Assembly: GCF_000971975.1 (NCBI RefSeq)
Contig: NZ_KQ040779.1
Location: 1-64,000 of the forward strand
DNA: 64,000 bases
Reading direction: 5' to 3'
Origin: Paenibacillus algorifonticola
GTDB taxonomy: Bacteria > Bacillota > Bacilli > Paenibacillales > Paenibacillaceae
Positions 1 to 7,166 of this stretch are shown in pieces (positions within the stretch are counted from its first letter, which is position 1; every line of letters starts with the position of its first letter). Made by a program: the position numbers and the translations under genes. The notes beneath the pieces are model-generated. The model saw nothing but the letters and a program-made list of their open reading frames with translations. It did not search any database and was not told the DNA's origin.

Positions 1-77
1 ACGACCAACTATCGTTTTCTTAATCTTCAGACAAAATCAATGTCATAGTTTATGCAACGCTAGTGATCAAATCTATT

Positions 78-296
78 TTAAACGTTTTCATTCATTTCCT
101 CGGAAGTGATAATTTGATTTTGCAAAGCAAATACAGCAGCTCCTACCCGTGTTGCTACGTTAAACTTTCCAAGTATGGACGTAACATGATAATCGACCAT
201 TCGCTTTGAGATATACAAAATTGAGGCGATCTCTTTATTAGGCTTTTCCTTGCAAATGAGCAACAATATCTTCTTTTCCGTTGCGTTCAATTCCAT
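78..296 (-). CDS. Stand-alone LuxR/GerE-type helix-turn-helix regulator (72 aa)
   Basis: A 72-residue protein that is almost entirely a LuxR/GerE-type DNA-binding domain: the pattern NKEIASILYISKRMVDYHV (about residues 19-37) followed by ILGKFNVATRVGA matches the helix-turn-helix of NarL/LuxR regulators. There is no receiver or sensor domain, so it resembles the short GerE-like regulators. It follows the 54-residue membrane protein gene by 2 nt and has an AAGGA ribosome site, so the two form one minus-strand operon. It faces the bacteriocin candidate at 818-1021, and I infer that it regulates that gene, possibly through the palindrome at 725-744. The whole locus is more AT-rich than the neighbouring chromosome. 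Confidence 0.8.
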   Translation of the reverse strand: MELNATEKKILLLICKEKPNKEIASILYISKRMVDYHVTSILGKFNVATRVGAAVFALQNQIITSEEMNENV

Positions 297-298
297 GT

Positions 299-463
299 TT
301 AGCTAGTTTTCCTTTCTCTCAAAAATACTCTGCCTATGAAACCTAATAATGCCGCGCCTCCAAATAGGTATCTCATCGTCTCCGTCTCTTCATAAAAAAA
401 GATTCGGCATAAAAGATAGCCTAGTATCCCAACAAAACTTAGCACTTCAAAAATTCTTCTCAT
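299..463 (-). CDS. Small hydrophobic membrane protein (54 aa)
   Basis: A 54-codon gene starting with ATG (MRRIFEVLSF...), preceded by a near-ideal GAAAGGAGTGG ribosome site. It encodes two short hydrophobic stretches (about residues 6-23 and 31-46) separated by an acidic hinge (YEETET), and ends in a basic tail. The stop codon lies 2 nt before the start of the LuxR-type regulator, so the genes are cotranscribed. No family is recognised. In a bacteriocin locus, a tiny two-helix membrane protein is a reasonable candidate for immunity or signalling, but this is inference from position only. It could also be an unrelated small membrane peptide. Confidence 0.6.
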   Translation of the reverse strand: MRRIFEVLSFVGILGYLLCRIFFYEETETMRYLFGGAALLGFIGRVFLRERKTS

Positions 464-724
464 TTTTCCACTCCTTTCATAATTTAGACAATCAATACAT
501 AACTAATTAATACCATATTTTTATTTCAATTTCAATCTTTGAGTATTTATTACATTTCACAAAACTTTCACTTTCTATAAAAAATCCGGCGTTAATTTCT
601 ACGGCAACTTAACTTTTTTGGGTCTGGCGATAAATCCTACAAGTCAAAAACTTACTATATTACCCATATCTAAAATGGAAATTACAGTCTAATAAATGTA
701 TATTTTTTAAATTTTTAACCAAAT
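464..724. other. AT-rich intergenic region, no gene seen
   Basis: Very AT-rich spacer between the divergent small-protein operon and the bacteriocin candidate. It must contain the minus-strand promoter for the 54-aa/LuxR pair. I see no open reading frame with a good ribosome site and no strong hairpin with a T-run. Confidence 0.5.
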
Positions 725-744
725 AATTGCGCATATGCGAAATT
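725..744. promoter_or_regulatory. Palindrome upstream of the bacteriocin promoter (candidate operator)
   Basis: AATTGCGCATATGCGAAATT is a 20-bp dyad with a perfect 10-bp core CGCATATGCG and one mismatched pair in the flanks. It sits just upstream of the likely promoter of the bacteriocin gene and between the two divergent units. It is a plausible site for the divergently encoded LuxR-type regulator. The assignment is positional. Confidence 0.45.
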
Positions 745-769
745 TACTAAATTGTAAAATAAGTATAAT
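743..769 (+). promoter_or_regulatory. Probable promoter of the bacteriocin gene
   Basis: A perfect TATAAT hexamer at 764-769 lies 48 nt before the TTG start codon. The -35 region is poor (AATTTA at 741-746 with a 17-bp spacer, or TTTACT with 15), as expected for an activator-dependent promoter next to the palindrome at 725-744. Confidence 0.4.
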
Positions 770-817
770 ATTGTATCCAGGTGAAGTCAGAGGGGAAAAT
801 TAGAGGAGATGATTTAA

Positions 818-1021
818 TTGATCGCAAAGATTATTGCTTATATTATTAAATATGGTTCAAAAGCTTGGGATATAATCAAAGTGGCTATTGGGTCAGCATG
901 GAGCAGCTTTAAAGCAGCATGGGATGCTGGCGTGTGGAAAGCCACCCAATGGCTGGTGGAAAGATCTGTATACGTTGAAATCATATATGAAGCATTAAAA
1001 GCTGTTTTCGGAGATAACTAA
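818..1021 (+). CDS. Candidate leaderless (aureocin A53/lacticin Q-like) or circular bacteriocin (67 aa)
   Basis: A 67-residue cationic, Trp-rich, amphipathic peptide with no signal peptide and no double-glycine leader. It starts at TTG after GAGGAG; an in-frame stop directly upstream excludes a longer form. The N-terminal segment IIKYGSKAWD resembles the KYGSKAV core of lacticin Q and the KYGKKAV of aureocin A53; the other Trp residues fall in SAWSSFKAAWDAGVWKATQW. These families fold into saposin-like four-helix bundles that permeabilise membranes. At 67 residues it is longer than the roughly 50-residue aureocin group, so a circular bacteriocin or another small helical peptide remains possible. 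The ABC genes that follow fit export and self-protection. Confidence 0.6.
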   Translation: MIAKIIAYIIKYGSKAWDIIKVAIGSAWSSFKAAWDAGVWKATQWLVERSVYVEIIYEALKAVFGDN

Positions 1022-1026
1022 AAAAG

Positions 1027-1049
1027 CCCAGCGCCACGAACGCTGAGCA
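1027..1049. other. Hairpin between the bacteriocin and ABC genes
   Basis: GCCCAGCG and CGCTGAGC form an 8-bp stem with one mismatch, just after the bacteriocin stop codon. The flanks are A-rich, so only the minus strand has a T-run. On the plus strand it could act as an mRNA-stabilising or partial-termination hairpin that favours peptide over transporter synthesis. Confidence 0.35.
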
Positions 1050-1126
1050 AAAAAGTGATGAGATAAGACCCAGAAAACTCCCTCTGGCTTACCTTTAATA
1101 AATTATTATAAGGATTGGTATAAAAT

Positions 1127-1810
1127 ATGTCAATGAATACAACATCCCCTCCTCCTCTTATTGATGTAAGAAATGTATCTAAAAGCTTTGGGAAAAAACT
1201 TGTATTAAACAAAATCAATTTTGCTATGCCAGCACCCTCCATTTATGTACTAAAAGGAGCAAATGGTGTTGGAAAAAGTGTGTTCCTAAAATGCTTGCTT
1301 CAATATGAGCGAATTGACGCTGGAATTATAGAAATTGCCGGCAATCCTTTATCTGACCGTATAAGTCTAAGATCAAATACTTTTTTCATCTCTTCAGACC
1401 ATCAGCAATTTATCGAGCTGTTGACTCCAAACGAATTTTTTCAGTTTCTTAAGGAAATTTATATGATCCCTTTTGAACGAATAGAACAAGTGAGCCATCT
1501 TGCAGAAGATTTAAATGTCTTAACCGAACTGAATACCCTTTTCTCAAAGCTTTCCTTTGGAACTAAAAAGAAAATCCAGTTCATAGCAGCAATGCTTATT
1601 TGTCCAAAGCTTCTCATCTGTGATGAGATTTATGAGGGCTTAGATACTGATGCAGTGCTTTTTATTCAACAAGCTTATCAGCATAGAAAATTACAAGGTA
1701 TGGGAACACTTCTCACTACACATATTCGTGATTATGGTGAAGAGGTTGCCGATCTTATTTTCGAACTTTTCAATAATGGTATTCATGTTGTGAAAGAGAA
1801 TATTACATGA
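1127..1810 (+). CDS. ABC transporter ATP-binding protein (bacteriocin locus)
   Basis: A 227-residue ABC ATPase. Visible motifs are Walker A GANGVGKS (residues 44-51), the signature LSFGTKKK (142-149), Walker B LLICDE (162-167), the D-loop GLD (171-173) and the H-loop His199. The signature has a Phe and Thr where LSGGQ is usual, as in the KK-type signatures of ABC-2 exporters. It overlaps the permease gene by 4 nt (ATGA) and lies 105 nt after the bacteriocin gene. Its likely role is to power the 451-residue permease in exporting, or giving immunity against, the peptide. The AT-rich composition matches the rest of the island. Confidence 0.85.
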   Translation: MSMNTTSPPPLIDVRNVSKSFGKKLVLNKINFAMPAPSIYVLKGANGVGKSVFLKCLLQYERIDAGIIEIAGNPLSDRISLRSNTFFISSDHQQFIELLTPNEFFQFLKEIYMIPFERIEQVSHLAEDLNVLTELNTLFSKLSFGTKKKIQFIAAMLICPKLLICDEIYEGLDTDAVLFIQQAYQHRKLQGMGTLLTTHIRDYGEEVADLIFELFNNGIHVVKENIT

Positions 1811-3162
1811 ATCTGTCTGCTTTCAGAAAACTTTTGTCGATTGCTTATGACGACCGTAGTTCAAATGTGACTAAACAAGCCATCATTGATTTTTGCAGCC
1901 TCGGCTTTTTAATGAGTCTTATCCTTTTAGGCATCAAAAATTTTGGCATAGCAACAACTATGGAATATTACATCGGTATCCATTTGGCTCTAAATTTAAT
2001 TCTTTTATTTTTCACTGCTGCTGTTTTAAAAAGTATCCCAACGCTAAGCAAATTTGTTGGTTCTATGCCAATCAAGCCTGCTGCTTATTTTTATAAGGTT
2101 TATTTAGTTAGTTCCTTAAAGTTTTTTATTCTATTAGAATATCTTATTGCAGCTTTAATTTTACTTTGGAATGATACCAGTTTAAAAACTGTAATTATAT
2201 TCGTAATATTGTTGGAAGCAATACGATTTTTACGACTTTATTTCGAGTTTTTATTTGGATTTTTAAAAAGTTTACCTGGTTTGAGCATTTGGTTTTCAAT
2301 ATTGTTTTTTTCATGTTCAGCACTACTGTATGTACTAAACAAAAAGCAAATGCTTAGTCTATCTATTTTTCAATATTCACCTTCAGTTGCTGCTTATATT
2401 ATTATAATTTTAACCATTTTAGGCTTACTCACAGGTCCGCTACTCGCTGCTCAACAAATGAATCAATTCAGCAGAAATGCAATGCTTTATTTCTATTTCA
2501 CCAGTAAACTTATGAAACTCTCTACCCGTATTCTCTATTTAAATAAACATACAAAAGCAATGTTAACTACTCACATAACCCGCTTGCTTAGAAATTCTGA
2601 CTATATGGGTAGAATTATTCGTATTTTTACTGTTGTAACTCTTTTATCATGCTTTAATGATGTAGTTCTAGCTCCTTTTTTTAATATGCCCAAGGCTGCA
2701 TTTGTAGATATTCCTTACATGATATGCCTTGTTACTTTTCTAACCCTACAATTAGAATATCCTATATTTAAAAATTCTTATTTAGATGAGTTCCCCATCA
2801 CAACCAGGAAAATAAATCTTATTATTGATTTAATCGATGCTTATATTTTAGTTTTATTTTTAATATTTTTAATGCTTATCGAATTTGCTACAGGAAATAA
2901 TGCCATTCAAATGACAGGTGTTATTTTCTTATCTTTTTTCAGTTTTTACTTTATCAGCAGAAGTATATCCATCCCGCAAAAAAAATTATCTAACATAAAT
3001 AAATTATTTTATTACTTTCAATTTTTCATCCTTTCTATTCCCTTAAAAATAGTTATGGACAATGTCCCTGCTTCAAAATGGCATGTACACTTGACTGTAT
3101 TTTTCGCATGCTTATCCTTATATTGTATAAGGAGGAAAATATTTATTCGGAAGCGAGATTAA
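1807..3162 (+). CDS. ABC transporter permease, poly-topic membrane protein (451 aa)
   Basis: A 451-residue, strongly hydrophobic protein with about ten to twelve predicted membrane segments, for example near residues 30-48, 54-74, 100-122, 130-146, 160-178 and 190-215, with more in the C-terminal half. It is translationally coupled to the ATPase gene by an ATGA overlap. It has no recognisable peptidase or extracellular domain. Together with the ATPase it probably forms a two-component exporter or immunity pump for the small peptide. The fold cannot be assigned from sequence reading alone. It converges on the TetR-type gene, with only 29 nt between the stop codons. Confidence 0.75.
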   Translation: MNLSAFRKLLSIAYDDRSSNVTKQAIIDFCSLGFLMSLILLGIKNFGIATTMEYYIGIHLALNLILLFFTAAVLKSIPTLSKFVGSMPIKPAAYFYKVYLVSSLKFFILLEYLIAALILLWNDTSLKTVIIFVILLEAIRFLRLYFEFLFGFLKSLPGLSIWFSILFFSCSALLYVLNKKQMLSLSIFQYSPSVAAYIIIILTILGLLTGPLLAAQQMNQFSRNAMLYFYFTSKLMKLSTRILYLNKHTKAMLTTHITRLLRNSDYMGRIIRIFTVVTLLSCFNDVVLAPFFNMPKAAFVDIPYMICLVTFLTLQLEYPIFKNSYLDEFPITTRKINLIIDLIDAYILVLFLIFLMLIEFATGNNAIQMTGVIFLSFFSFYFISRSISIPQKKLSNINKLFYYFQFFILSIPLKIVMDNVPASKWHVHLTVFFACLSLYCIRRKIFIRKRD

Positions 3163-3191
3163 ATAGACATGCTGCGATTAGAATAAAGATG

Positions 3192-3767
3192 TTACTTTTC
3201 TATACACATTTGTCGAATACCCGACAAATACGTTTGCAGCACAAGCTGCAGCGATTCATCCAACTGATAGGGCAAGCCGAAGCCGCCTTTCTGCTCGATT
3301 GAGCTAAATCCATGCAGCAGGCTGCGTAAGCCGCGGACGATATGAATCGCCATCTCATGCTTTAATTTGTAACTATCCAGCAAATTAATAATGAGCCCGA
3401 GCAGTTGCTCGCTAACCGCTTTAAATTCATCATTATCCTGTGATTGAGACGGAATTGTCGCCTCGTAAACACCCGGATTCGAGCGGGCAAAAGCAATATA
3501 GGCTTTGCCCGCCGCATAAACGGCGTCTTCCCCTGTCAGCCCTTCTACCGCGTAACTCATCTGCTCGTTCATTTCGCGCAAGCCATAAATCGCGAGCGCC
3601 AGCTTCACTCCACTTAAACCGTCTATATGGTTGTATAAGGAAGGGGAGCGAATGCCCAGCTTCTGCGAAAGCGTTGCCATCGTCACTGCTTCTAGCCCTT
3701 GTGTATTGGCAATATCTGCGGCTGTTCGAACAATCGTTGGTACATCCAAGCCTATTCTTGGCGACAT
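3192..3767 (-). CDS. TetR/AcrR-family transcriptional regulator with WHG-type C-terminal domain
   Basis: A 191-residue repressor-type protein. The N-terminal part has the TetR helix-turn-helix (VTMATLSQKLGIRSPSLYNHI, about residues 28-48); the remainder is the helical ligand-binding region, with the layout of the TetR C-terminal WHG domain. AAGGAG precedes its ATG. The MBL-fold hydrolase gene ends 58 nt upstream on the same strand, so both are probably one operon. The tandem palindromic operator at 4586-4630 fits autoregulation. The inducer is unknown. Confidence 0.85.
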   Translation of the reverse strand: MSPRIGLDVPTIVRTAADIANTQGLEAVTMATLSQKLGIRSPSLYNHIDGLSGVKLALAIYGLREMNEQMSYAVEGLTGEDAVYAAGKAYIAFARSNPGVYEATIPSQSQDNDEFKAVSEQLLGLIINLLDSYKLKHEMAIHIVRGLRSLLHGFSSIEQKGGFGLPYQLDESLQLVLQTYLSGIRQMCIEK

Positions 3768-3825
3768 GCGTTTTTCTCCTTACTGTTATGAAATTAGTGT
3801 AGATTATATCAGCGTGCTTTTTCCT

Positions 3826-4548
3826 TTAATGTACCGCAGCAGCAGCTAGTTTGCGTTCAGCCACCATGACGGCCTGCTCCATTGCCGATACTGGATCAAC
3901 AAGCAGGTTGCCATGTCCAACTGCCAGCAAGGACGGTTTCAGCGCAAGCAAGCGCTTGGCGCTAAGCAGCGACTGCTGCTTATTCCAGGTTGCCCACGCC
4001 GGAAATGGAAACAACGGCCGAACTTGTCCGCTTACGGCAAGGCCACCACGCAGTTGAAAAGCATCACCGGCAATCAGCCCGCCGCCTCTCGTATCGAGAA
4101 ATGCCATGGAGCCGGGCGTATGTCCTGGTGCTGCAACCGCGAGCAGCGAGCCGATCCGGTCGCCATCCTGAAGCAGCAGATCCGGCTGCGTTGCTACTTT
4201 TTTTGGTACACTGCCTTTGATTGGAGTCGTCGGCTCTCCCGGCTCCAAAGACCGATCTCCACGCAGCAGTCGTGCATCCCTCGCGGATATCGCTACGACG
4301 GCCTCCGGAAGCTGTGCTTTGAGCGCATCCAACGCTCCGATATGATCATCATGTGCATGCGTCAGCACGATTCGCACAATCGGCTTGCCGAGCTTGCTTG
4401 CTGCCCGCATAATCGCTTCAGCATTATTCGGCAGCGCTGCATCAATCAGCGTCAAGCCGTCCTCTTCTTCGATCAAATAGCAATTAACAGGAAACACACG
4501 GGGCAAGTAGGTCAACTGATAAATATGCTGATGTCCAGTCATTCTCAC
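3826..4548 (-). CDS. Metallo-beta-lactamase-fold hydrolase (240 aa)
   Basis: A cytoplasmic MBL-fold enzyme with the di-zinc motif THAHDDH (residues 63-69), followed by the GHTPGS, AGD and GHG motifs in the expected order. There is no signal peptide. Translation probably starts at GTG, because GAGGAG lies 9 nt upstream of it; the next in-frame ATG, two codons later, would be 15 nt away. It is the first gene of the operon with the TetR-type regulator. The sequence does not define the substrate; glyoxalase-II-like thioester hydrolysis, lactone hydrolysis and RNA-related activities all exist in this fold. Confidence 0.85.
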   Translation of the reverse strand: MRMTGHQHIYQLTYLPRVFPVNCYLIEEEDGLTLIDAALPNNAEAIMRAASKLGKPIVRIVLTHAHDDHIGALDALKAQLPEAVVAISARDARLLRGDRSLEPGEPTTPIKGSVPKKVATQPDLLLQDGDRIGSLLAVAAPGHTPGSMAFLDTRGGGLIAGDAFQLRGGLAVSGQVRPLFPFPAWATWNKQQSLLSAKRLLALKPSLLAVGHGNLLVDPVSAMEQAVMVAERKLAAAAVH

Positions 4549-4585
4549 AACGCATCACTCCTCGGTATTTTGCGCTGGCTGCGCA

Positions 4586-4630
4586 AAAACTAATATCATT
4601 AGTTTTATAATAACTAATGATATTAGTTTT
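4586..4630. promoter_or_regulatory. Tandem TetR-type operator: perfect 19-bp inverted repeat
   Basis: AAAACTAATATCATTAGTT (4586-4604) and its exact reverse complement (4612-4630) are separated by 7 bp. Each arm is itself a quasi-palindrome of the form ACTAAT-NNN-ATTAGT, so the site can hold two repressor dimers. It covers the -10 and spacer of the minus-strand promoter of the hydrolase/TetR operon, which fits tight autorepression. Confidence 0.8.
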
Positions 4631-4635
4631 GGCAA
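4607..4635 (-). promoter_or_regulatory. Sigma-A-type promoter of the hydrolase-TetR operon
   Basis: On the minus strand, TTGCCA (4635-4630) and TATTAT (4612-4607) are separated by exactly 17 bp. The spacer and the -10 lie inside the inverted repeat at 4586-4630. Confidence 0.65.
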
Positions 4636-4689
4636 TACGTTTATTCGTCTACTTTCATTTAGCACCCCTACGGACGGCTTATGCGGCAT

Positions 4690-4727
4690 TAAAATCAAAA
4701 AAAGCCTATCCTCTAAGGATAAGCTTA
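4690..4727 (-). terminator. Rho-independent terminator of the esterase gene
   Basis: On the minus strand, AAGCTTATCC and GGATAGGCTT form a stem with a 5-nt loop, followed by a run of T residues. It lies just after the stop codon of the GDSL esterase gene. Confidence 0.75.
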
Positions 4728-4737
4728 TCAACCACTC

Positions 4738-5403
4738 TTACTTCGTCCAATCGAAATCCATCGCCTGCAAAAAAGCTCTCGCCAGCACCATATGGCCTGC
4801 TGCCGTCGGGTGGACGCGGTCCCACGCCAAGGTAGCGGAATACAGATGTGCCAGCACTTTATTAAATGCCGCCTGTGTATCCACGAACAGACAGCCCGTC
4901 TCATCTGCAATCCGGCGTACAACAGCTCCATATTCGTCCATCGTGCGGCGCATCGCGTCCTGCTCATTGCTTTCCAGAAAGAAAGGCGTCATCAGCACGA
5001 TACCGCTTCTGGCGACCGGCTTCGCCTGTGCGACCAGCTCGCGCAGCGTTTGCTCGTACTCCTCGATATATACATGCCAATCTGTAATGAACGGCGTATC
5101 ATATTGGCGCCATACGTCATTTGTGCCGATCATGATCGAAAGAACGTCCGGTTTCTTATCCGTCACATCCTCCTGCCATCTCGCCTTTAAATCACGGACC
5201 GTATTCCCGCTCGTTCCCATGTTTACTACGCGAATGCCGAGCTCCGGATAGACCGCTTGCAGCAGCGCATCCACCTGCGCTACGTAACCTCTGCCAAGCG
5301 CGCCGAACAGCCCCTCGCCATCCTGCTTGTTCCGATCGCAATCCGTAATCGAGTCCCCAATGAACAACAGCTTCTGCCCACGTTCCAGCTTCACCCTAAT
5401 CAT
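4738..5403 (-). CDS. SGNH/GDSL-family esterase (221 aa)
   Basis: A complete SGNH hydrolase: block I FIGDSITD (Ser18 nucleophile), block II GTSGNT, block III GTND, and block V DRVHP (Asp195 and His198). The size and arrangement resemble the short rhamnogalacturonan acetylesterase and lysophospholipase groups. There is no signal peptide, so it acts in the cytoplasm. It is the last gene of the carbohydrate cluster, 17 nt after the AraC gene, with a terminator directly downstream. Removing acetyl groups from imported pectin- or hemicellulose-derived oligosaccharides is a sensible role; this is inferred from context. Confidence 0.85.
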   Translation of the reverse strand: MIRVKLERGQKLLFIGDSITDCDRNKQDGEGLFGALGRGYVAQVDALLQAVYPELGIRVVNMGTSGNTVRDLKARWQEDVTDKKPDVLSIMIGTNDVWRQYDTPFITDWHVYIEEYEQTLRELVAQAKPVARSGIVLMTPFFLESNEQDAMRRTMDEYGAVVRRIADETGCLFVDTQAAFNKVLAHLYSATLAWDRVHPTAAGHMVLARAFLQAMDFDWTK

Positions 5404-5420
5404 TCCCCTTATTTACACGA

Positions 5421-6239
5421 TTAGCCTTGCGTCTCGCGCCGCTTGAACTGCTCTGGCGATACACCGACGAACTGCTTGAACATTCTGCTGAAATGGGCCA
5501 AATGCTTGAAGCCCAGGCGATAGCAAGCCTCTGTAACCGTAACGGACGGCTCCATCAAAAACATAATTTTCGCCTCATTAATCCGCCTTCGATACACATA
5601 GTGAAACACCGTTACACCCGTCACATCCTTAAACAGTCTGGCAATGTACGACTTGCTTAAATGCAGCCGTTCTTCCAACTGCTCCATATGCAAATCATCC
5701 GTATAGCTGTGCTCCAGCAAGGAAATGATGCGCTGCACCGTCTGCTCCTTATCGGAGGAAAATTCTTGCCGGTCCCTTAGCGGCTGCTCGCACAAGCCAA
5801 AAATAAAATACAATAAATCAACAAAGGCAAGCAGCAGACGATTGCTGCCTATGGCATCGCCCCGCTGCTGATGCACATGCATTTGAGCCAGCAGCTGCTC
5901 CGCCTCTTCCTTATGCTCGCCTCTGAGCCGCAGGCGGTGATTGCGCAGCTCCTCAAACGGTTCCATAACATTGAGCGCCTGCGGCAGCTCCAGCAGTGGA
6001 CGCAGCAGCGAAGGCTCAAAATGGACAATCGTCCGGACATAAGGGACCGAAGGATCGATCTTGGCACAATGCAGCGTCATGCCGAACAAAATCATCATAT
6101 CACCCGACTGCATATGATAAATTTGATCGCCAATCAAATAGTTACATTTTCCTTCATGAAAATAATAAACCTCGTAATTCGTATGTGAATGAAAAATCGC
6201 TTCAAGCGGCGTTTGAATTCGATAGCCGAAATCGAGCAT
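5421..6239 (-). CDS. AraC-family regulator with cupin-like N-terminal domain
   Basis: The N-terminal half has an AraC-type cupin sensor pattern (FHSHTNYEVYYFHEGKCNY, then a GDMMILF segment); the C-terminal roughly 100 residues carry two helix-turn-helix motifs ending in ARLFKDVTG and FSRMFKQFVGVSPEQFK. I chose the ATG at 6239 (MLDFGYRIQT) because a longer reading would run 90 nt into the preceding gene; this start leaves one base between the genes. It is embedded in the transport/catabolism cluster, so it probably responds to a sugar and controls the same locus. The second AraC regulator at 16610-18886 is of a different, membrane-bound type. Confidence 0.85.
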   Translation of the reverse strand: MLDFGYRIQTPLEAIFHSHTNYEVYYFHEGKCNYLIGDQIYHMQSGDMMILFGMTLHCAKIDPSVPYVRTIVHFEPSLLRPLLELPQALNVMEPFEELRNHRLRLRGEHKEEAEQLLAQMHVHQQRGDAIGSNRLLLAFVDLLYFIFGLCEQPLRDRQEFSSDKEQTVQRIISLLEHSYTDDLHMEQLEERLHLSKSYIARLFKDVTGVTVFHYVYRRRINEAKIMFLMEPSVTVTEACYRLGFKHLAHFSRMFKQFVGVSPEQFKRRETQG

Positions 6240-6240
6240 T

Positions 6241-7107
6241 TTAACCTTGCGACTGCAATCCATTAATATAGTGGACAAAATGTTGCAGCATAGCCGGAGA
6301 ATCTGCAAATTCCTTGCTGAAATCCTCAATGCCGAGATAGCCGTCGTAGCCGACAGCTTGCAAATCCTCGATGATTTGCTTCCACGGCACTACCCCTTTA
6401 GCTAGTCCCGCCCAGTCCGCCTTCCAGCTTATGCTGCCATCTGCTTCTTCTGGGCCAGCTTGCCAGCCTGCATTTTTCACATGGACATGTGCCAAATAAG
6501 GCCCTAGCAGCTCAAGTCCCATCCGGTAGTTTTCGAAGCCTTCGTAAACCATATTGCCGGGATCGTACAACACGCCAATACAATCCGGGTCCAGCCCTTC
6601 GCAGAGCCGATAAGCTGCGGAAGCGCTTGCCGCAATCGTCTGATGATGGGTCTCGATTAAGCCTTTAACGCCATACGTCCGGCACAGCTCCTGCACTTGC
6701 TGCAAATACGTCCGTGCCAGCGTGAACAGCTCGCCGAACGGCCGGCTGCGGTCATAAATCGGAACACCAACCCGGATAAAGGAAGCCCCTACCCGCTTCG
6801 CCGCTTTCAGCACCTGTTCGGTCGCCTCCAAATCGCCAGCGGTCAGATATGGCGTCAGGCTAAGTGTCGTCAGTCCATGATCAGCCGCAGCCTTTCCGAA
6901 GCGATCCAGCATCGCCTCGCCGCCTGAGGGAAAAATCGTACAGCGATTGTTGCCCCAGAAAGAAGGCTCCTGGCTCGCAACAGCCGCATCCGGTGCTTCC
7001 TTGTAACGCCATTCTACAGCATGAATTCCTGCCTCTTGCGCCGCCGCTGCCAGCTCCTCAGGCCCCAGCTCCGGTGTTGCTACCGTAAATACAGACAACT
7101 TCATCAT
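6241..7107 (-). CDS. Sugar phosphate isomerase/epimerase-family protein (xylose isomerase-like TIM barrel)
   Basis: About 289 residues with the AP-endonuclease-2/xylose-isomerase-like barrel: GLIETHHQT contains the metal-ligand Glu and His, and GVLYDPGNMV, LAHVHVKNA and GYLGIEDFS supply the other typical ligands (Asp, His and Glu). Translation most likely starts at one of two adjacent ATGs (7107 or 7104) after GGAAGGGAG. It lies between the AraC gene and a Gfo/Idh/MocA oxidoreductase. This pairing is typical of inositol- or rare-sugar pathways, where an oxidised sugar is then isomerised or epimerised. The exact substrate cannot be deduced. Confidence 0.85.
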   Translation of the reverse strand: MMKLSVFTVATPELGPEELAAAAQEAGIHAVEWRYKEAPDAAVASQEPSFWGNNRCTIFPSGGEAMLDRFGKAAADHGLTTLSLTPYLTAGDLEATEQVLKAAKRVGASFIRVGVPIYDRSRPFGELFTLARTYLQQVQELCRTYGVKGLIETHHQTIAASASAAYRLCEGLDPDCIGVLYDPGNMVYEGFENYRMGLELLGPYLAHVHVKNAGWQAGPEEADGSISWKADWAGLAKGVVPWKQIIEDLQAVGYDGYLGIEDFSKEFADSPAMLQHFVHYINGLQSQG

Positions 7108-7166
7108 CGATTCACGCGCTCCCTTCCTCGAACCGTATTGTATGTTTCGCTTCCTCTGCTCTTTCC

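Noticed and set aside
1018..1242. Open frame of 74 codons on the minus strand over the start of the ABC ATPase gene
   Set aside because: It lies across a well-supported coding frame, has no ribosome site and no recognisable domain.
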